In this document: positions 42,651-51,620 of the stretch, piece after piece
How the letters are laid out: each line of letters opens with the position of its first letter
Numbering within the stretch: position 1 is the first letter of the stretch
Assembly (NCBI RefSeq): GCF_001434145.1
Contig: NZ_AZED01000008.1
Location: 62,001-126,000 of the forward strand
Direction: 5' to 3'
Length of the DNA: 64,000 bases
Source: Lentilactobacillus otakiensis DSM 19908 = JCM 15040
Lineage (GTDB): Bacteria; Bacillota; Bacilli; Lactobacillales; Lactobacillaceae
Notes under the pieces: generated by a model
Databases searched by the model: none
What the model saw: only the letters and a program-made list of their open reading frames with translations
What the model was told of the DNA's origin: nothing
Translations under genes and position numbers: made by a program

Positions 42651-42722
42651 ATGACAACAACATGTACCAAGTCTGGTCGCGTTCTGTTTGAAAATTTTGC
42701 TTTAAGGAGTATTGACTCATGA
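42651..42722 (+). CDS. Possible 23-codon leader ORF coupled to tenA
   Basis: ATG at 42651 directly after the riboswitch 3' strand (AGGGAAGTGG could act as its ribosome site), then 23 sense codons (starts MTTTCTKSGR, ends LRSIDS), with TGA overlapping the tenA ATG as ATGA. It may be a coupling leader peptide, a relic, or chance. Confidence 0.35.
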   Translation: MTTTCTKSGRVLFENFALRSIDS

Positions 42723-43417
42723 AATTTTCTGAAGAATTAGTCGCAGCTGGACAACCAATTTTACACGAGATTTATCAACACCCATTTGTCGAAGGCATTG
42801 GCAATGGGGATTTACCAAAAGAAGCACTGACGTTTTATGTCGGCCAGGATTACAACTACCTGAATGCGTTTATCAAGGTCTATGCTGATGCAATTCAGAA
42901 ATCGCAAACCAGAGCTGATATGGCAATCTTTGCCAAACAAATTGACTTTATTTTGAACAGTGAAATTCATCCCCACCACAACTTCTGCAACGTTGCCGGG
43001 GTGAAATATGAAACGTTGCAGCACGAGCCGCAAGCCCCCGGCACTTACCTATACAATGAGCATATGTACCGGGCTGCGCGAACTGGTGACCTGATTGACA
43101 TCGTGGCGGCGATGACACCGTGCCCATGGACGTATCTGGAAATCGCAAACCGGTTTGTGAAGCAGGGCAAGAATAGCGACGACAATGTCTTCAAACCATG
43201 GATCGACTTTTATGCCGATATGGGGGATGAAGATGACAGCATTTTATCGCAAATGTTTGCCTTGATTGACCGAGAAGCTGAGCACTATGATCAGCATCAT
43301 TTGGATGTCGTTAAAGAAGAGTTTTTGAAGAGCTGTGAACTGGAGTGGGAGTTCTGGGATCAAGCTTATCACCAGCGGAGTTGGCATTTTGTGAAGCCAA
43401 TGAAGCAATATCGTTAA
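42719..43417 (+). CDS. tenA: Aminopyrimidine aminohydrolase / thiaminase II TenA
   Basis: 232 residues, all-helical TenA fold. Catalytic Cys135 in MTPCPWTYLEIA, Asp44 in GQDYNYL, and a C-terminal Glu in SCELEWEFWD. TenA salvages the thiamine pyrimidine (HMP) from degraded thiamine. The upstream TPP riboswitch confirms regulation by thiamine pyrophosphate. AAGGAG lies 8 nt before the ATG and inside the short upstream frame. No other thiamine genes are adjacent. Confidence 0.94.
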   Translation: MKFSEELVAAGQPILHEIYQHPFVEGIGNGDLPKEALTFYVGQDYNYLNAFIKVYADAIQKSQTRADMAIFAKQIDFILNSEIHPHHNFCNVAGVKYETLQHEPQAPGTYLYNEHMYRAARTGDLIDIVAAMTPCPWTYLEIANRFVKQGKNSDDNVFKPWIDFYADMGDEDDSILSQMFALIDREAEHYDQHHLDVVKEEFLKSCELEWEFWDQAYHQRSWHFVKPMKQYR

Positions 43418-43424
43418 AATGCAA

Positions 43425-43458
43425 AACAGGATTCCATTATGGAATCCTGTTTTTTTAT
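43425..43458. terminator. Bidirectional terminator
   Basis: AACAGGATTCCA / TGGAATCCTGTT with T7; between convergent tenA and the surface protein gene. Confidence 0.88.
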
Positions 43459-46400
43459 TTATTCGTGTTTTCTTAATTTTAGTTTTGAGAGCCCAAGCAA
43501 TCCTAACAATGAAAGGCCTAATACTGATAACCAACTAAGTTGATGGCTATCACCAGTTTGAGGTAATTGAGAGGAACCAAGGCCTGCTTTTGTGACATTT
43601 GATTTATCCAAATTCACTTTTGTAGGTGATGAACTCTGGTACTTCCACTGACTGGTCTTGGGTTGAACGCTGGTATCTGTGTTGCTCTTTAGATGCATGA
43701 CACCGTCGTCGCGTTCAGCTGTAACATTGTTAGCAGTTGGGTTGTTATCCTCATCCTCAATTGATGGGATGCCCATTGGATCTTCGATGTCTTCTGGAAG
43801 ATTAACGGATGGGGATTCTTCAACGGGTGGTGTTGGAACTGAAGGCACCTCAGGAGTTTCGGGTGTTTCTGGGGTGGTCGTCGGTGGCGTCACAGGGGGA
43901 GTCACTGGAGGTGTGACAGGTGGCGTTACCGGCGGAACAGTTTCATTTACTAATTCCACACCGTATTTTTCATTTACGCCATACGTGTATAACGGTGTTT
44001 CGGTTTTGTCATACTGCTGGTTTTCTGCGTAAACGTAGGATGTGGCGTCGTGAACCCCATAAGACTGCTGCTGAGCATAGTTGTAAGTTGGGATTTGAAG
44101 ATTGTATTGAACCTTTAAGTTGGACAAGTTATTCCCGCGTTCAAGGTAGAAAATCTTCATTTGATGTTGTGAGCCGGCTTCTTTCCAGTTGATATCACTG
44201 CCTTCAAAGACTTTATCCAGCGTGGTCTGAACCCGTTCACCAGATGCGTCAACAACCGTCACATCGCCGCTGTTGAAATCAATCGTTCCGGATGCAACAC
44301 CGTGGATACCACCAAGGTCTAACGCCAACTTGCCATCAATGAATAACCAGAAATCATCATCGCCACTGAAATGGAAGGTCATTGGTTTGCCCTCCGCAAC
44401 CTCTGGCGAATCTTTGGTTGTCTCCGTGATCATCCCATTCTCTGGCTGAATGTATTCAAGTTCCATCTTGACCCCAAAGTAATGATTGGGAGTGGATTTA
44501 CTTGAACTACTGGTTGGATAATCTTTTGGGTTTCCGTCATTATCGAAGAACATGTCCTTTTCATCAAACGGGAAAAATTGGCCATTAGTATCTGCATTTG
44601 GTTTGCTTGCCAAATTATAGACCACCAATTTGTACTGTCCGTTTTCGTCCTTCTGGAGTTGGGCATAGTGCGCAGCACTGTTGAATTCGTAATTACCTTT
44701 ACCATCACTAATGAATAATGGCAGCTCCTTACCGGCTACATAGTTTCTACGCGAACCGGTGCTGGTTTCACTTCCTTCATCAGAGAGACCGTTGAACAAG
44801 TACGCTAATGATTCAGGGGATTGACCATCAGGTAAAGTTTCTCCGGAATTTGTTGAAAGAACTGGATAGCCATCCACCAGATCTTTGGCCACAATTCCGG
44901 TTGTAATCCCATTTTGATCGTATGAGTTCCAAGGATTGCCGTCACCACTACCACCAGAGAATTTAAGCGTATGACCAGCATTAATCCCACTTGTTAGCAG
45001 TGATGCCTTCTTATCCTCATTTTCACTTGATACCCAGTAATCGGTGATGGTTGTTTCGACACCACCAGTTGCAGGGTTTTGGATTGGCGTCAGGGTTGTG
45101 TCGCTTGGAACCGTACTTTCAATTTCAACGTATGGTTCCATGTCTAAGTAGTACGCAACGTCTTCGCCAAGCTTGTCGATGGTCGACTTATTATGAACCC
45201 CAACAATTTTGTAGAGTTTGCCATCTACAGAAACGATATTATTTCCGGCTTCAAGCGCAGCCTTAATCTGGTCGCTGTTGGCAGTTGATCCATCTGAATC
45301 CTTCAGGGTATCAACTTTTACTGCGCCATCAGGATGGGTTTCGGAAAGTTGGCCTTTGGCTGCCAAGTATTGCTGAATTTCTGCGGATTCTAATCCCACC
45401 AGTTGTTCGTTTTCATACTTCCAAAGGGCACCGTTGGCATCTTCAAAGACGGTGACAATAGTTGTGCCATCAGGTATGCTGGATTCATCTGGGTGGTATA
45501 GGGTTGTTTCAACAGAAGTGAATTGCTGATCCTCAGGTAATCCCGGATCTTCGGTAGTTGTGACCACCTTGTACTGGTCATATTTCGTTAACACAATTCC
45601 GTTCTCTTTGGCTGCTTCATACGCGCCCTTAATTGTTGCCAAGTCAGTAGTTGCTCTAATTGTTTGTGCTTTTTCTTTGGCTTCGAGGTATTCATCTGTG
45701 ATCTCTGTGTAGACAGGTTGGCCATTTTCGTCTTCTGCATACGTATAATATTTGCCGTCCTCTTCGACAGCTACCACAGTTTCAGCGTTTGACGGTCCTT
45801 GACCAACTTCAAAATATTCTTTGCCAACATGTTCGTATACCAAAATGTTGTCTGCTGGTTTTTCTGTTGTGGTGACAACCTTATATTCATCGATGTTATC
45901 GTCTTTGTTTTCAACGGCACTTTGGAGCTTGGTCAAAGCATCGCCCTTAACTTCAGCTTCTTCGCCAAAATAATGCTTGCTAATGACACTGGCATCGTCT
46001 GCTTCGTTGATTTCTTCAAGAATGTCCGGGTCGGAAATTTCAAAATACTTATTGGTTTCCTCGTCGTAGAGATAGTAATTGGTTGATTTTGATGAATCGG
46101 TTTGACGATAAATAATTCGTCTGTACTGATTTTCGCCGGTAGCATCTTCATAAGGGATGTATTTTTTCGTTTGTGCTTTTGGCGTAACCGAATCCTTTAC
46201 GTCCTTGTCGGCTGACTGCTTAGTTTCAGTTTGTGAAGCCTGTTTGTGGGTGCTCTGAGTTTTCTGGGTCGTTTGCTGTTTTGAAACAGGAGTTGTTTTG
46301 GGTGCTGGGGTGTTATGAACCGCTTGAGTCGGCTTCTCATTCACAGGGGCTTGATCAGCCGCATTCGACTCAGTGGGGGTTGTTTGTGTCTGCGGCGTTT

Positions 46401-46710
46401 CGGCTTGTTGAACATCGGTCGTGGTTTGCTGATCTGTAGCAGGCGGTTGCTCTTCAGCTGATTCTTCATAAGCCTGTGGCACATTACTTTCGACTTTTGT
46501 CGATGATGATTGTGCCGGCTTTTGAAAAGTGGTTGTGTCTGAGGTGGAAGTAGCCGTTGCGTTCTCCGTAGCTGAATTGTCGACCGTGGTATTGGCGGTC
46601 GGTGTTGTTTCATCTGCGTTGGCAGTTGATTGGTCGATTGCTGAGGTTGTTGATAGTCCTACTAAAACACCAGTTGCGAGTAAGACATTATTTCTAAACT
46701 TTTTGTTCAT
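43459..46710 (-). CDS. LPXTG-anchored surface protein with fibro-slime domain
   Basis: 1083 residues. Signal peptide at 1-33 (NNVLLATGVLVGLSTTSAI, then NADE), a Thr/Gln/Ser-rich low-complexity region to ~180, and a middle part with degenerate repeats containing YKVVTTTE. A fibro-slime-like domain (TFHFSGDDDFWLFIDGKLAL, DLGGIHGVASGTID) lies at roughly 600-900. Then follow a proline-rich wall-spanning stretch with PPVT units, LPQTG at ~1049, a hydrophobic helix and a KLRKHE tail. It is exported, sortase-anchored to peptidoglycan and probably an adhesin or carbohydrate-binding protein; ligand unknown. GGAGG upstream of the ATG. Confidence 0.88.
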   Translation of the reverse strand: MNKKFRNNVLLATGVLVGLSTTSAIDQSTANADETTPTANTTVDNSATENATATSTSDTTTFQKPAQSSSTKVESNVPQAYEESAEEQPPATDQQTTTDVQQAETPQTQTTPTESNAADQAPVNEKPTQAVHNTPAPKTTPVSKQQTTQKTQSTHKQASQTETKQSADKDVKDSVTPKAQTKKYIPYEDATGENQYRRIIYRQTDSSKSTNYYLYDEETNKYFEISDPDILEEINEADDASVISKHYFGEEAEVKGDALTKLQSAVENKDDNIDEYKVVTTTEKPADNILVYEHVGKEYFEVGQGPSNAETVVAVEEDGKYYTYAEDENGQPVYTEITDEYLEAKEKAQTIRATTDLATIKGAYEAAKENGIVLTKYDQYKVVTTTEDPGLPEDQQFTSVETTLYHPDESSIPDGTTIVTVFEDANGALWKYENEQLVGLESAEIQQYLAAKGQLSETHPDGAVKVDTLKDSDGSTANSDQIKAALEAGNNIVSVDGKLYKIVGVHNKSTIDKLGEDVAYYLDMEPYVEIESTVPSDTTLTPIQNPATGGVETTITDYWVSSENEDKKASLLTSGINAGHTLKFSGGSGDGNPWNSYDQNGITTGIVAKDLVDGYPVLSTNSGETLPDGQSPESLAYLFNGLSDEGSETSTGSRRNYVAGKELPLFISDGKGNYEFNSAAHYAQLQKDENGQYKLVVYNLASKPNADTNGQFFPFDEKDMFFDNDGNPKDYPTSSSSKSTPNHYFGVKMELEYIQPENGMITETTKDSPEVAEGKPMTFHFSGDDDFWLFIDGKLALDLGGIHGVASGTIDFNSGDVTVVDASGERVQTTLDKVFEGSDINWKEAGSQHQMKIFYLERGNNLSNLKVQYNLQIPTYNYAQQQSYGVHDATSYVYAENQQYDKTETPLYTYGVNEKYGVELVNETVPPVTPPVTPPVTPPVTPPTTTPETPETPEVPSVPTPPVEESPSVNLPEDIEDPMGIPSIEDEDNNPTANNVTAERDDGVMHLKSNTDTSVQPKTSQWKYQSSSPTKVNLDKSNVTKAGLGSSQLPQTGDSHQLSWLSVLGLSLLGLLGLSKLKLRKHE
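43886..43933 (-). repeat. Four 12-bp tandem units encoding PPVT
   Basis: Four degenerate 12-bp units (for example GGCGTCACAGGG, GGAGTCACTGGA) within the surface protein gene, giving a wall-spanning Pro-rich repeat. Copy number is likely variable between strains. Confidence 0.75.
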
Positions 46711-46943
46711 AAGCGATCCTCCAAGATTAATTAGGTTTTTGATACAAGGACTACATTAGCAAACACTTATGAATTAAATTCGAATAAAGTTTGAATTAAA
46801 ATTGGATTAATAAAAATTTGAGTAGCAAATATCATGACAATCGGCGAGCAAATAACAATGTGAACGGATACAATTAAATAGACGAAAGATTCGAAAAAAA
46901 GTTGACTTATGGTATGATTAAAAAAACGAAAGGGGCTGAACAA

Positions 46944-47840
46944 ATGCTCTCAATCAAACATCTTCGTAAACAATTTGGTTCTGTAAAAGCTTTAGACGAC
47001 GTCAGTTTCGACGTCCCCGACAACCAAATTACCGGCTTGATCGGCCAAAACGGATCTGGTAAATCAACAACCTTTCATAGTATCTTGAACTTTCTCAAGT
47101 ACGATGGCGAAATTCGTTGGAACGGTCAACCCATCAAGGAGGCAGATTTTGACTCGATTGGCTATTTGCCCGAAGAACGAAGCTTGATGCCCAAATTAAC
47201 GATTGAACAACAGATTATTTACTTAGCCCGACTTAAAAGCAAACCCGCCAAGGAAATCCGGCCGCAAATTGACGGCTGGCTTGAGAAGTTTGCTGTAAAA
47301 GGCAAGAAGACTGATAAAATTAAAGATCTTTCAAAAGGAAATCAACAGAAGGTTCAATTAATTGTGACTCTGATTCACCACCCCAGGTTAATTATTCTAG
47401 ACGAACCGTTCAGTGGCCTCGATCCAGTTAACGCCGATTTATTGAAGAAGGCGATTCTGGAAGCTCGTGATCAAGGCGCTGCCATCATTTTCTCCAGTCA
47501 TGATATGGCCAACGTCGAAGCAGTTTGCGATCGGCTGGTGATGCTGCGAACCGGAGACGTTGTTTTGAACGGTACAATCAGCGAAGTCCGGGATCAATTT
47601 GGTAAGTCGGAAATCTACGTGACAACTGACTGGACGGAAGATCAGCTGAAGCAATTACCCCATGTGATCAAAGTGCAAAACATCCGTGGGAATCGGTTCT
47701 TATTGCAGATTGATGATCCCAGCAAAGGCCCGGAAGTCTTTGAGAAACTGACTGATGGCAAATACATCGAAGAATTCAGTCAACAGCCACCGACCCTTGA
47801 TGAAATTTTCAGAATGAAAGCGGGGATTCAACATGAATAA
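46944..47840 (+). CDS. ABC transporter ATP-binding protein (NatA-like)
   Basis: 298 residues. Walker A GQNGSGKST, signature LSKGNQQKVQLI, Walker B LIILDEPFSGLDP, switch His FSSHDMANVE, and a ~90-residue C-terminal domain ending in PTLDEIFRMK, typical of the NatA/ABC-2 exporter ATPases (DUF4162-like tail). The ATG at 46944 has AAGGGG upstream. It overlaps the permease gene by 8 bp. Probable role is export of Na+ or an unknown compound. Confidence 0.9.
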   Translation: MLSIKHLRKQFGSVKALDDVSFDVPDNQITGLIGQNGSGKSTTFHSILNFLKYDGEIRWNGQPIKEADFDSIGYLPEERSLMPKLTIEQQIIYLARLKSKPAKEIRPQIDGWLEKFAVKGKKTDKIKDLSKGNQQKVQLIVTLIHHPRLIILDEPFSGLDPVNADLLKKAILEARDQGAAIIFSSHDMANVEAVCDRLVMLRTGDVVLNGTISEVRDQFGKSEIYVTTDWTEDQLKQLPHVIKVQNIRGNRFLLQIDDPSKGPEVFEKLTDGKYIEEFSQQPPTLDEIFRMKAGIQHE

Positions 47841-49056
47841 AACGTTAATTGTCGCCATGGAAACTTATCTTGGACAAGTGAAATCCTGGAGTTTCATTAT
47901 GCTGGTGCTGTCCCCATTTATCCTGTTGGCGATTTCTTTGGGGATTGGTTACACCAGTGCCACATCCAGCTCGGATCAACAGCGGATCGCGGTGGTCTCG
48001 GAGCAACCGGCACTTCGTCAACGATTCATCAAGGCGAATCGCGATGACGTGAAAGCAAGTGTCACTTCGGCTGCCGCTGCCCAAAAGAGTGTCGATAACA
48101 ATAACTTGTCGGGGTATCTCGTGTTATCGGCTGACAAAGCCAAAGTCACCGGGGTCTACCATTCCAGCGATTCATTAAGCGGCGGGATGAAAGTTAAAAT
48201 CAACGCTTTTCTGGCGCAAACTCAACAGCAGTTGAACTTGGCCAATGCTCAGCTGAGTTCCAAACAGGTGAAGTCACTTGCTGTCCAACCGGCGTTTCAA
48301 GAAAAAATTAAAGCCAGTCATGGCGGTGCCAATTTGGCGAAAATCATTTCATTTTGGGTACTGGTATTTATGATTTACATGGTTTTGATTACCTATTCTT
48401 CCGTCACCGCACAGGAGATTGCCTCTGAAAAGGGGACCAAGGTCATGGAAATTATCTTTTCCAGTACTAAAGCCTCCAAGTACTTTGTGGGTAAAATTCT
48501 GGGTGTGTTTGGCGTTATCCTGACTCAGATTGTCGTCTACATTGTTGGTGGGTACGGCTTCTTCCAGATTGCGATGCATTTGGATAACATCAAGCAGTTG
48601 ATCACCGACAACCAGTCACTGGTCAATGGCGTCATCAAGAATATGCTGGGCATTAACCTGCTGTTTGTCTTCCTCGGGGTCATCATTTACACGATTATCT
48701 CGGCATTCAGCGGCGCGCTGGTTGCCAAGGCTGAAGATGCGCCAAAAGCGGCCCAGCCGGCTATCTATCTGAGCATGATTGCTTTCTTTTTAACGATGCC
48801 ATTCCAAAGCAATTCGGATGCCTTAATTTCTAGGATTTTGTCCTACGTGCCATTCTTCTCTTCGTACTTCATGCCGATGAGAATTATTAACGACAACGCA
48901 AGTGGGATGGAGATTGGCCTTTCTTTGCTGATTTTAGTTGCAAGTATCGGCCTGTTGACCTGGTACATTGGCCAGATTTATGAAGGGTTGATTCTGCAGA
49001 CGGACGATACCAGTTTTTGGAAACGTCTTAGAAGAGGCCTATCCTATCAAAAGTAA
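47833..49056 (+). CDS. ABC-2 type permease (NatB-like)
   Basis: 407 residues. One N-terminal membrane helix (FIMLVLSPFILLAISLGIGY) is followed by a ~150-residue extracytoplasmic domain and then five more membrane segments from ~residue 170, the NatB/ABC-2_3 arrangement; the TSAQEIASEKGTKVMEII-type motif (SVTAQEIASEKGTKVMEI) is diagnostic. It pairs with the overlapping ATPase gene as a two-gene exporter operon ending in a strong terminator. Confidence 0.88.
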   Translation: MNKTLIVAMETYLGQVKSWSFIMLVLSPFILLAISLGIGYTSATSSSDQQRIAVVSEQPALRQRFIKANRDDVKASVTSAAAAQKSVDNNNLSGYLVLSADKAKVTGVYHSSDSLSGGMKVKINAFLAQTQQQLNLANAQLSSKQVKSLAVQPAFQEKIKASHGGANLAKIISFWVLVFMIYMVLITYSSVTAQEIASEKGTKVMEIIFSSTKASKYFVGKILGVFGVILTQIVVYIVGGYGFFQIAMHLDNIKQLITDNQSLVNGVIKNMLGINLLFVFLGVIIYTIISAFSGALVAKAEDAPKAAQPAIYLSMIAFFLTMPFQSNSDALISRILSYVPFFSSYFMPMRIINDNASGMEIGLSLLILVASIGLLTWYIGQIYEGLILQTDDTSFWKRLRRGLSYQK

Positions 49057-49066
49057 CTGTAGTCTA

Positions 49067-49109
49067 AAGAAGCAAGCTGCCAGATCCCTGGGTCGCTTGC
49101 TTCTTTTTT
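49067..49109 (+). terminator. Rho-independent terminator
   Basis: AAGAAGCAAGC / GCTTGCTTCTT with T6, after the Nat-type ABC operon. A fragment GCGGCGCACTCTTTT at ~49138-49152 resembles a class-1 repeat 3' end. Confidence 0.85.
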
Positions 49110-49193
49110 GTCTGCTTCTACAAAGACTAACCGGCTTGCGGCGCACTCTTTTGCGGATATCTTCACCAGAGGGCATATTTTAAACCGTTTTTC

Positions 49194-49202
49194 TGATATA
49201 AT
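49194..49202 (+). promoter_or_regulatory. Extended -10 promoter element
   Basis: TGATATAAT (49194-49202) has TGn plus a perfect TATAAT, with no clear -35; it lies 31 bp upstream of the secreted-protein gene. Confidence 0.5.
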
Positions 49203-49232
49203 TAGTTGGCTAGTACATAGGAGGAAAACATC

Positions 49233-50105
49233 ATGAAAAAGTTATTTTTGCTTGCGCTGGTGACGCTTGGACTCGTCACCGCAACGAGCCTTCCAGTTTC
49301 AGGAAACACGACCACTAAGACGCCGAACACCACCACCACAGCCACCACAACTGATCCCAGCTACGTTTGGACCAAGGTGCTGAGTCGCAATACCGCCGTG
49401 GCCTATCATGCCAAATCCAAAAGCGCAGTTTATCTGTGGAATGCGACCCATACTAAACGCGTCCACAATTTAAAAAATTATCCAAATACCACTTGGTACG
49501 TTAAAAATAGTGTCGTCATGCAACATGGCAATAAGAGCCACGTTTACTATGAAGTCTATAACTACGGCAACGCCGCAGATGGTTTTATTTGGCGCGGATA
49601 TTTGACCAAAGGGGTTAATCCTTCCCAACGGGCTTTAGCTGCCAAAGGGGTGATTAAGTTATCATCAGAACGCTCACTACAGTTCTTCCAAGATAATTTA
49701 ACGACCTTGGCAAGCCTGCCACAGAGTCAATTCCAAAAATTGGTGACCGATCAGGTGGCTGCCAAACTGACTAAGAGTGTTTCTGATACCAAACTAGATG
49801 CCATGGCCAAGATTCTGGCAACTCAAGATATCAGTACTCGGGATGCTGCCGTTAAAGCTGGGGTTACCAATCCCAAAACCACTAATTTTACGGTTAAACA
49901 AGTCGATCCCAAGACAATGACCGGTTACTATTCATATTGGGCCAAATATCGCACCACTAACGCCCTGCACTATTACGCAGCAGTTGTCGCCAGTCATGTT
50001 TCTGGTCTGACCGGCAATTCGGTTAACGGCCATTACGGGTTGTATATTGTACCGGATACGACTGCCAAAACCTGGAAACCACAAATTACGATTGTGACCG
50101 ACTAG
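49233..50105 (+). CDS. Secreted protein of unknown function
   Basis: 290 residues with a signal peptide (MKKLFLLALVTLGLVTATSL, cleavage near VSGN), a Thr-rich linker, an SH3/GW-like segment (VWTKVLSRNTAVAYHAKSKS...WYVKNSVVMQHG...GFIWRGYLTKGVNP), then a helical region and a C-terminal domain ending GHYGLYIVPDTTAKTWKP. Likely exported and wall-associated. GGAGG precedes the ATG. The two genes downstream (membrane protein, lipoprotein) may form an operon with it. Related C-terminal sequence occurs at 20982-21482. Confidence 0.7.
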   Translation: MKKLFLLALVTLGLVTATSLPVSGNTTTKTPNTTTTATTTDPSYVWTKVLSRNTAVAYHAKSKSAVYLWNATHTKRVHNLKNYPNTTWYVKNSVVMQHGNKSHVYYEVYNYGNAADGFIWRGYLTKGVNPSQRALAAKGVIKLSSERSLQFFQDNLTTLASLPQSQFQKLVTDQVAAKLTKSVSDTKLDAMAKILATQDISTRDAAVKAGVTNPKTTNFTVKQVDPKTMTGYYSYWAKYRTTNALHYYAAVVASHVSGLTGNSVNGHYGLYIVPDTTAKTWKPQITIVTD

Positions 50106-50136
50106 ACACTCATTAACCTATAAAGGAGGTGTTCGT

Positions 50137-50661
50137 TTGCTGGAAAATCTAAAGTTACGTCGCTCAACATACATTTTGTTTATAGTCTGGGGTGTCGTGG
50201 CTTTCTTTGTGGCGGCTGCAATTTTTAAAGTCCAGCCACTCACAGTCAATTTTTCAATTAACGATCGCCGCCTCCTGCAGGGATTATTGCGAGGACTTTT
50301 ATTGCTCTTGGCATATGTAATTTTCACTATCATTCCCGCGAGAATGGCGATCGTAATTCCCAGCTTTTTTTATTTCGGCCTGCTGGGGTCATATCTCTGG
50401 CAGTTCGGCATGGTCATTTTAAGTGGTCACTGGCGGGGAATTGCCATGGACCTGTTATTTGTCATTGCTTACACGGTCTTGATATATTGTGCCACTATGA
50501 CCGCATTTCAGATTATTAATGTTGTTCAGAAAAATCGGTCAGTCTATTATTTTTCAAAGTGGTTCAAGTCCGTTAAGCGGGTAATGAAGGCGCACTGGCT
50601 GTCACTATCCGTGGTGACCGGTGCCTACGTTGTTCTCTGGTCGATGTTTAGCCTGATTTAA
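50137..50661 (+). CDS. Hypothetical membrane protein
   Basis: 174 residues, five hydrophobic segments (YILFIVWGVVAFFVAAAIF; GLLLLLAYVIFTIIPARMAI; FFYFGLLGSYLWQFGMVIL; DLLFVIAYTVLIYCATMTAF; C-terminal LSVVTGAYVVLWSMFSLI). The start is TTG at 50137, with AAGGAGG 7 nt upstream. It lies 31 bp after the secreted-protein gene and 19 bp before the lipoprotein gene, so probably one operon. No family recognised. Confidence 0.62.
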   Translation: MLENLKLRRSTYILFIVWGVVAFFVAAAIFKVQPLTVNFSINDRRLLQGLLRGLLLLLAYVIFTIIPARMAIVIPSFFYFGLLGSYLWQFGMVILSGHWRGIAMDLLFVIAYTVLIYCATMTAFQIINVVQKNRSVYYFSKWFKSVKRVMKAHWLSLSVVTGAYVVLWSMFSLI

Positions 50662-50680
50662 ATTTTAAAGGGAGATTATC

Positions 50681-51463
50681 ATGAAAAAAGTAATCATTGC
50701 CGCCATTGCCATCATGGGAATCGGCTTGGCAGGCTGTTCTTCAAGTAAATCTACCAGTAAGCCTTCCGAGGCTGTCAAAGTCGTCAACCAGGCACAAAAA
50801 GCCGCTCATAGCATTAAGAGCGGGAATGTGTTGCTGGTGACTAAAAATACCCAGAACAAAAAGACTTCTACCGGCAAGATTGCCGCAAAATTCTATCTTA
50901 AGCCAATGATCGTTCAGGCCAAACTCAACAACACTGCCGGTTTGGTCAAAAACTATGATTATTTCATTGAAGGTCGGACGGTCTATATTCACGCTGACAA
51001 TAATTGGTCCAAACAACGTTTACCGAAAAAGAGCCCATTGATTAAGAGTGTTAAGCGTCAGGTTTCGGCAAGTGCAGCAGTTAGGGCAATGGCATATTTA
51101 AAAAATCATTTGAAACTTCAGAAGAATCAAGCCACCGATACGCTTTCATATAATGGCCATGGCAAGTTGGGTTCAATGGTCGCTAAGAAGATCATTCTGG
51201 CTGAAGCCAACCACAGTGAGAGCACTAAGAATGTCTTGAAAAAGGTCAAAATTACCAAATTTACTTATAAATATACTTTGGATAAGAAGACTGATCTGCC
51301 AACCAATACTTACATTTATATGCAGTATCAAGACAGATCATCGAAAAAGTCAATTACTGAAGAAGTAACCGAGACATATACCAATGTGAACAAGGTTAAG
51401 AAATTCAAGGTCCCTGCTGATATCAAGCAGAACGCACCCAGCACGAACCAAGTGAACGAATAA
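50681..51463 (+). CDS. Lipoprotein, DUF6612-like
   Basis: 260 residues. Signal peptide with lipobox LAGC (Cys19) followed by Ser/Lys-rich linker. The body is a beta-rich domain (KFYLKPMIVQAKLNN, YDYFIEGRTVYIHADNNW, FTYKYTLDKKTDLPTNTYIYMQ) resembling the LolA/DUF6612 lipoproteins of Firmicutes. It is anchored to the outer face of the membrane. AAGGGAG 7-8 nt before the ATG. Function unknown. Confidence 0.75.
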   Translation: MKKVIIAAIAIMGIGLAGCSSSKSTSKPSEAVKVVNQAQKAAHSIKSGNVLLVTKNTQNKKTSTGKIAAKFYLKPMIVQAKLNNTAGLVKNYDYFIEGRTVYIHADNNWSKQRLPKKSPLIKSVKRQVSASAAVRAMAYLKNHLKLQKNQATDTLSYNGHGKLGSMVAKKIILAEANHSESTKNVLKKVKITKFTYKYTLDKKTDLPTNTYIYMQYQDRSSKKSITEEVTETYTNVNKVKKFKVPADIKQNAPSTNQVNE

Positions 51464-51620
51464 GCCAACCTGTCATGGTGATGTTGCAAACGAACAAATT
51501 TCTAAATGACACGACCTTGCCAGCATGGTTAAGGCTTAGTAAAGGTTGATCTGGCGGGGAATTGTCCGGATCAATTAGCGCTACAATATGCTTAAATTAT
51601 TTTTGGGGGAGATCAAGGAA

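Noticed and set aside
43886-43933. Possible CRISPR-like array (regular 12-bp units)
   Set aside because: Units are contiguous in-frame coding repeats without spacers; no cas genes in the window.
43679-44032. Plus-strand Gly/Val-rich ORF over the surface protein repeats
   Set aside because: Composition arises from the complement of the PPVT repeats; no ribosome site.
49110-49152. Seventh class-1 repeat copy after the NatAB terminator
   Set aside because: Only the 3' end GCGGCGCACTCTTTT is recognisable; no 5' end or stem, so not listed as a repeat.
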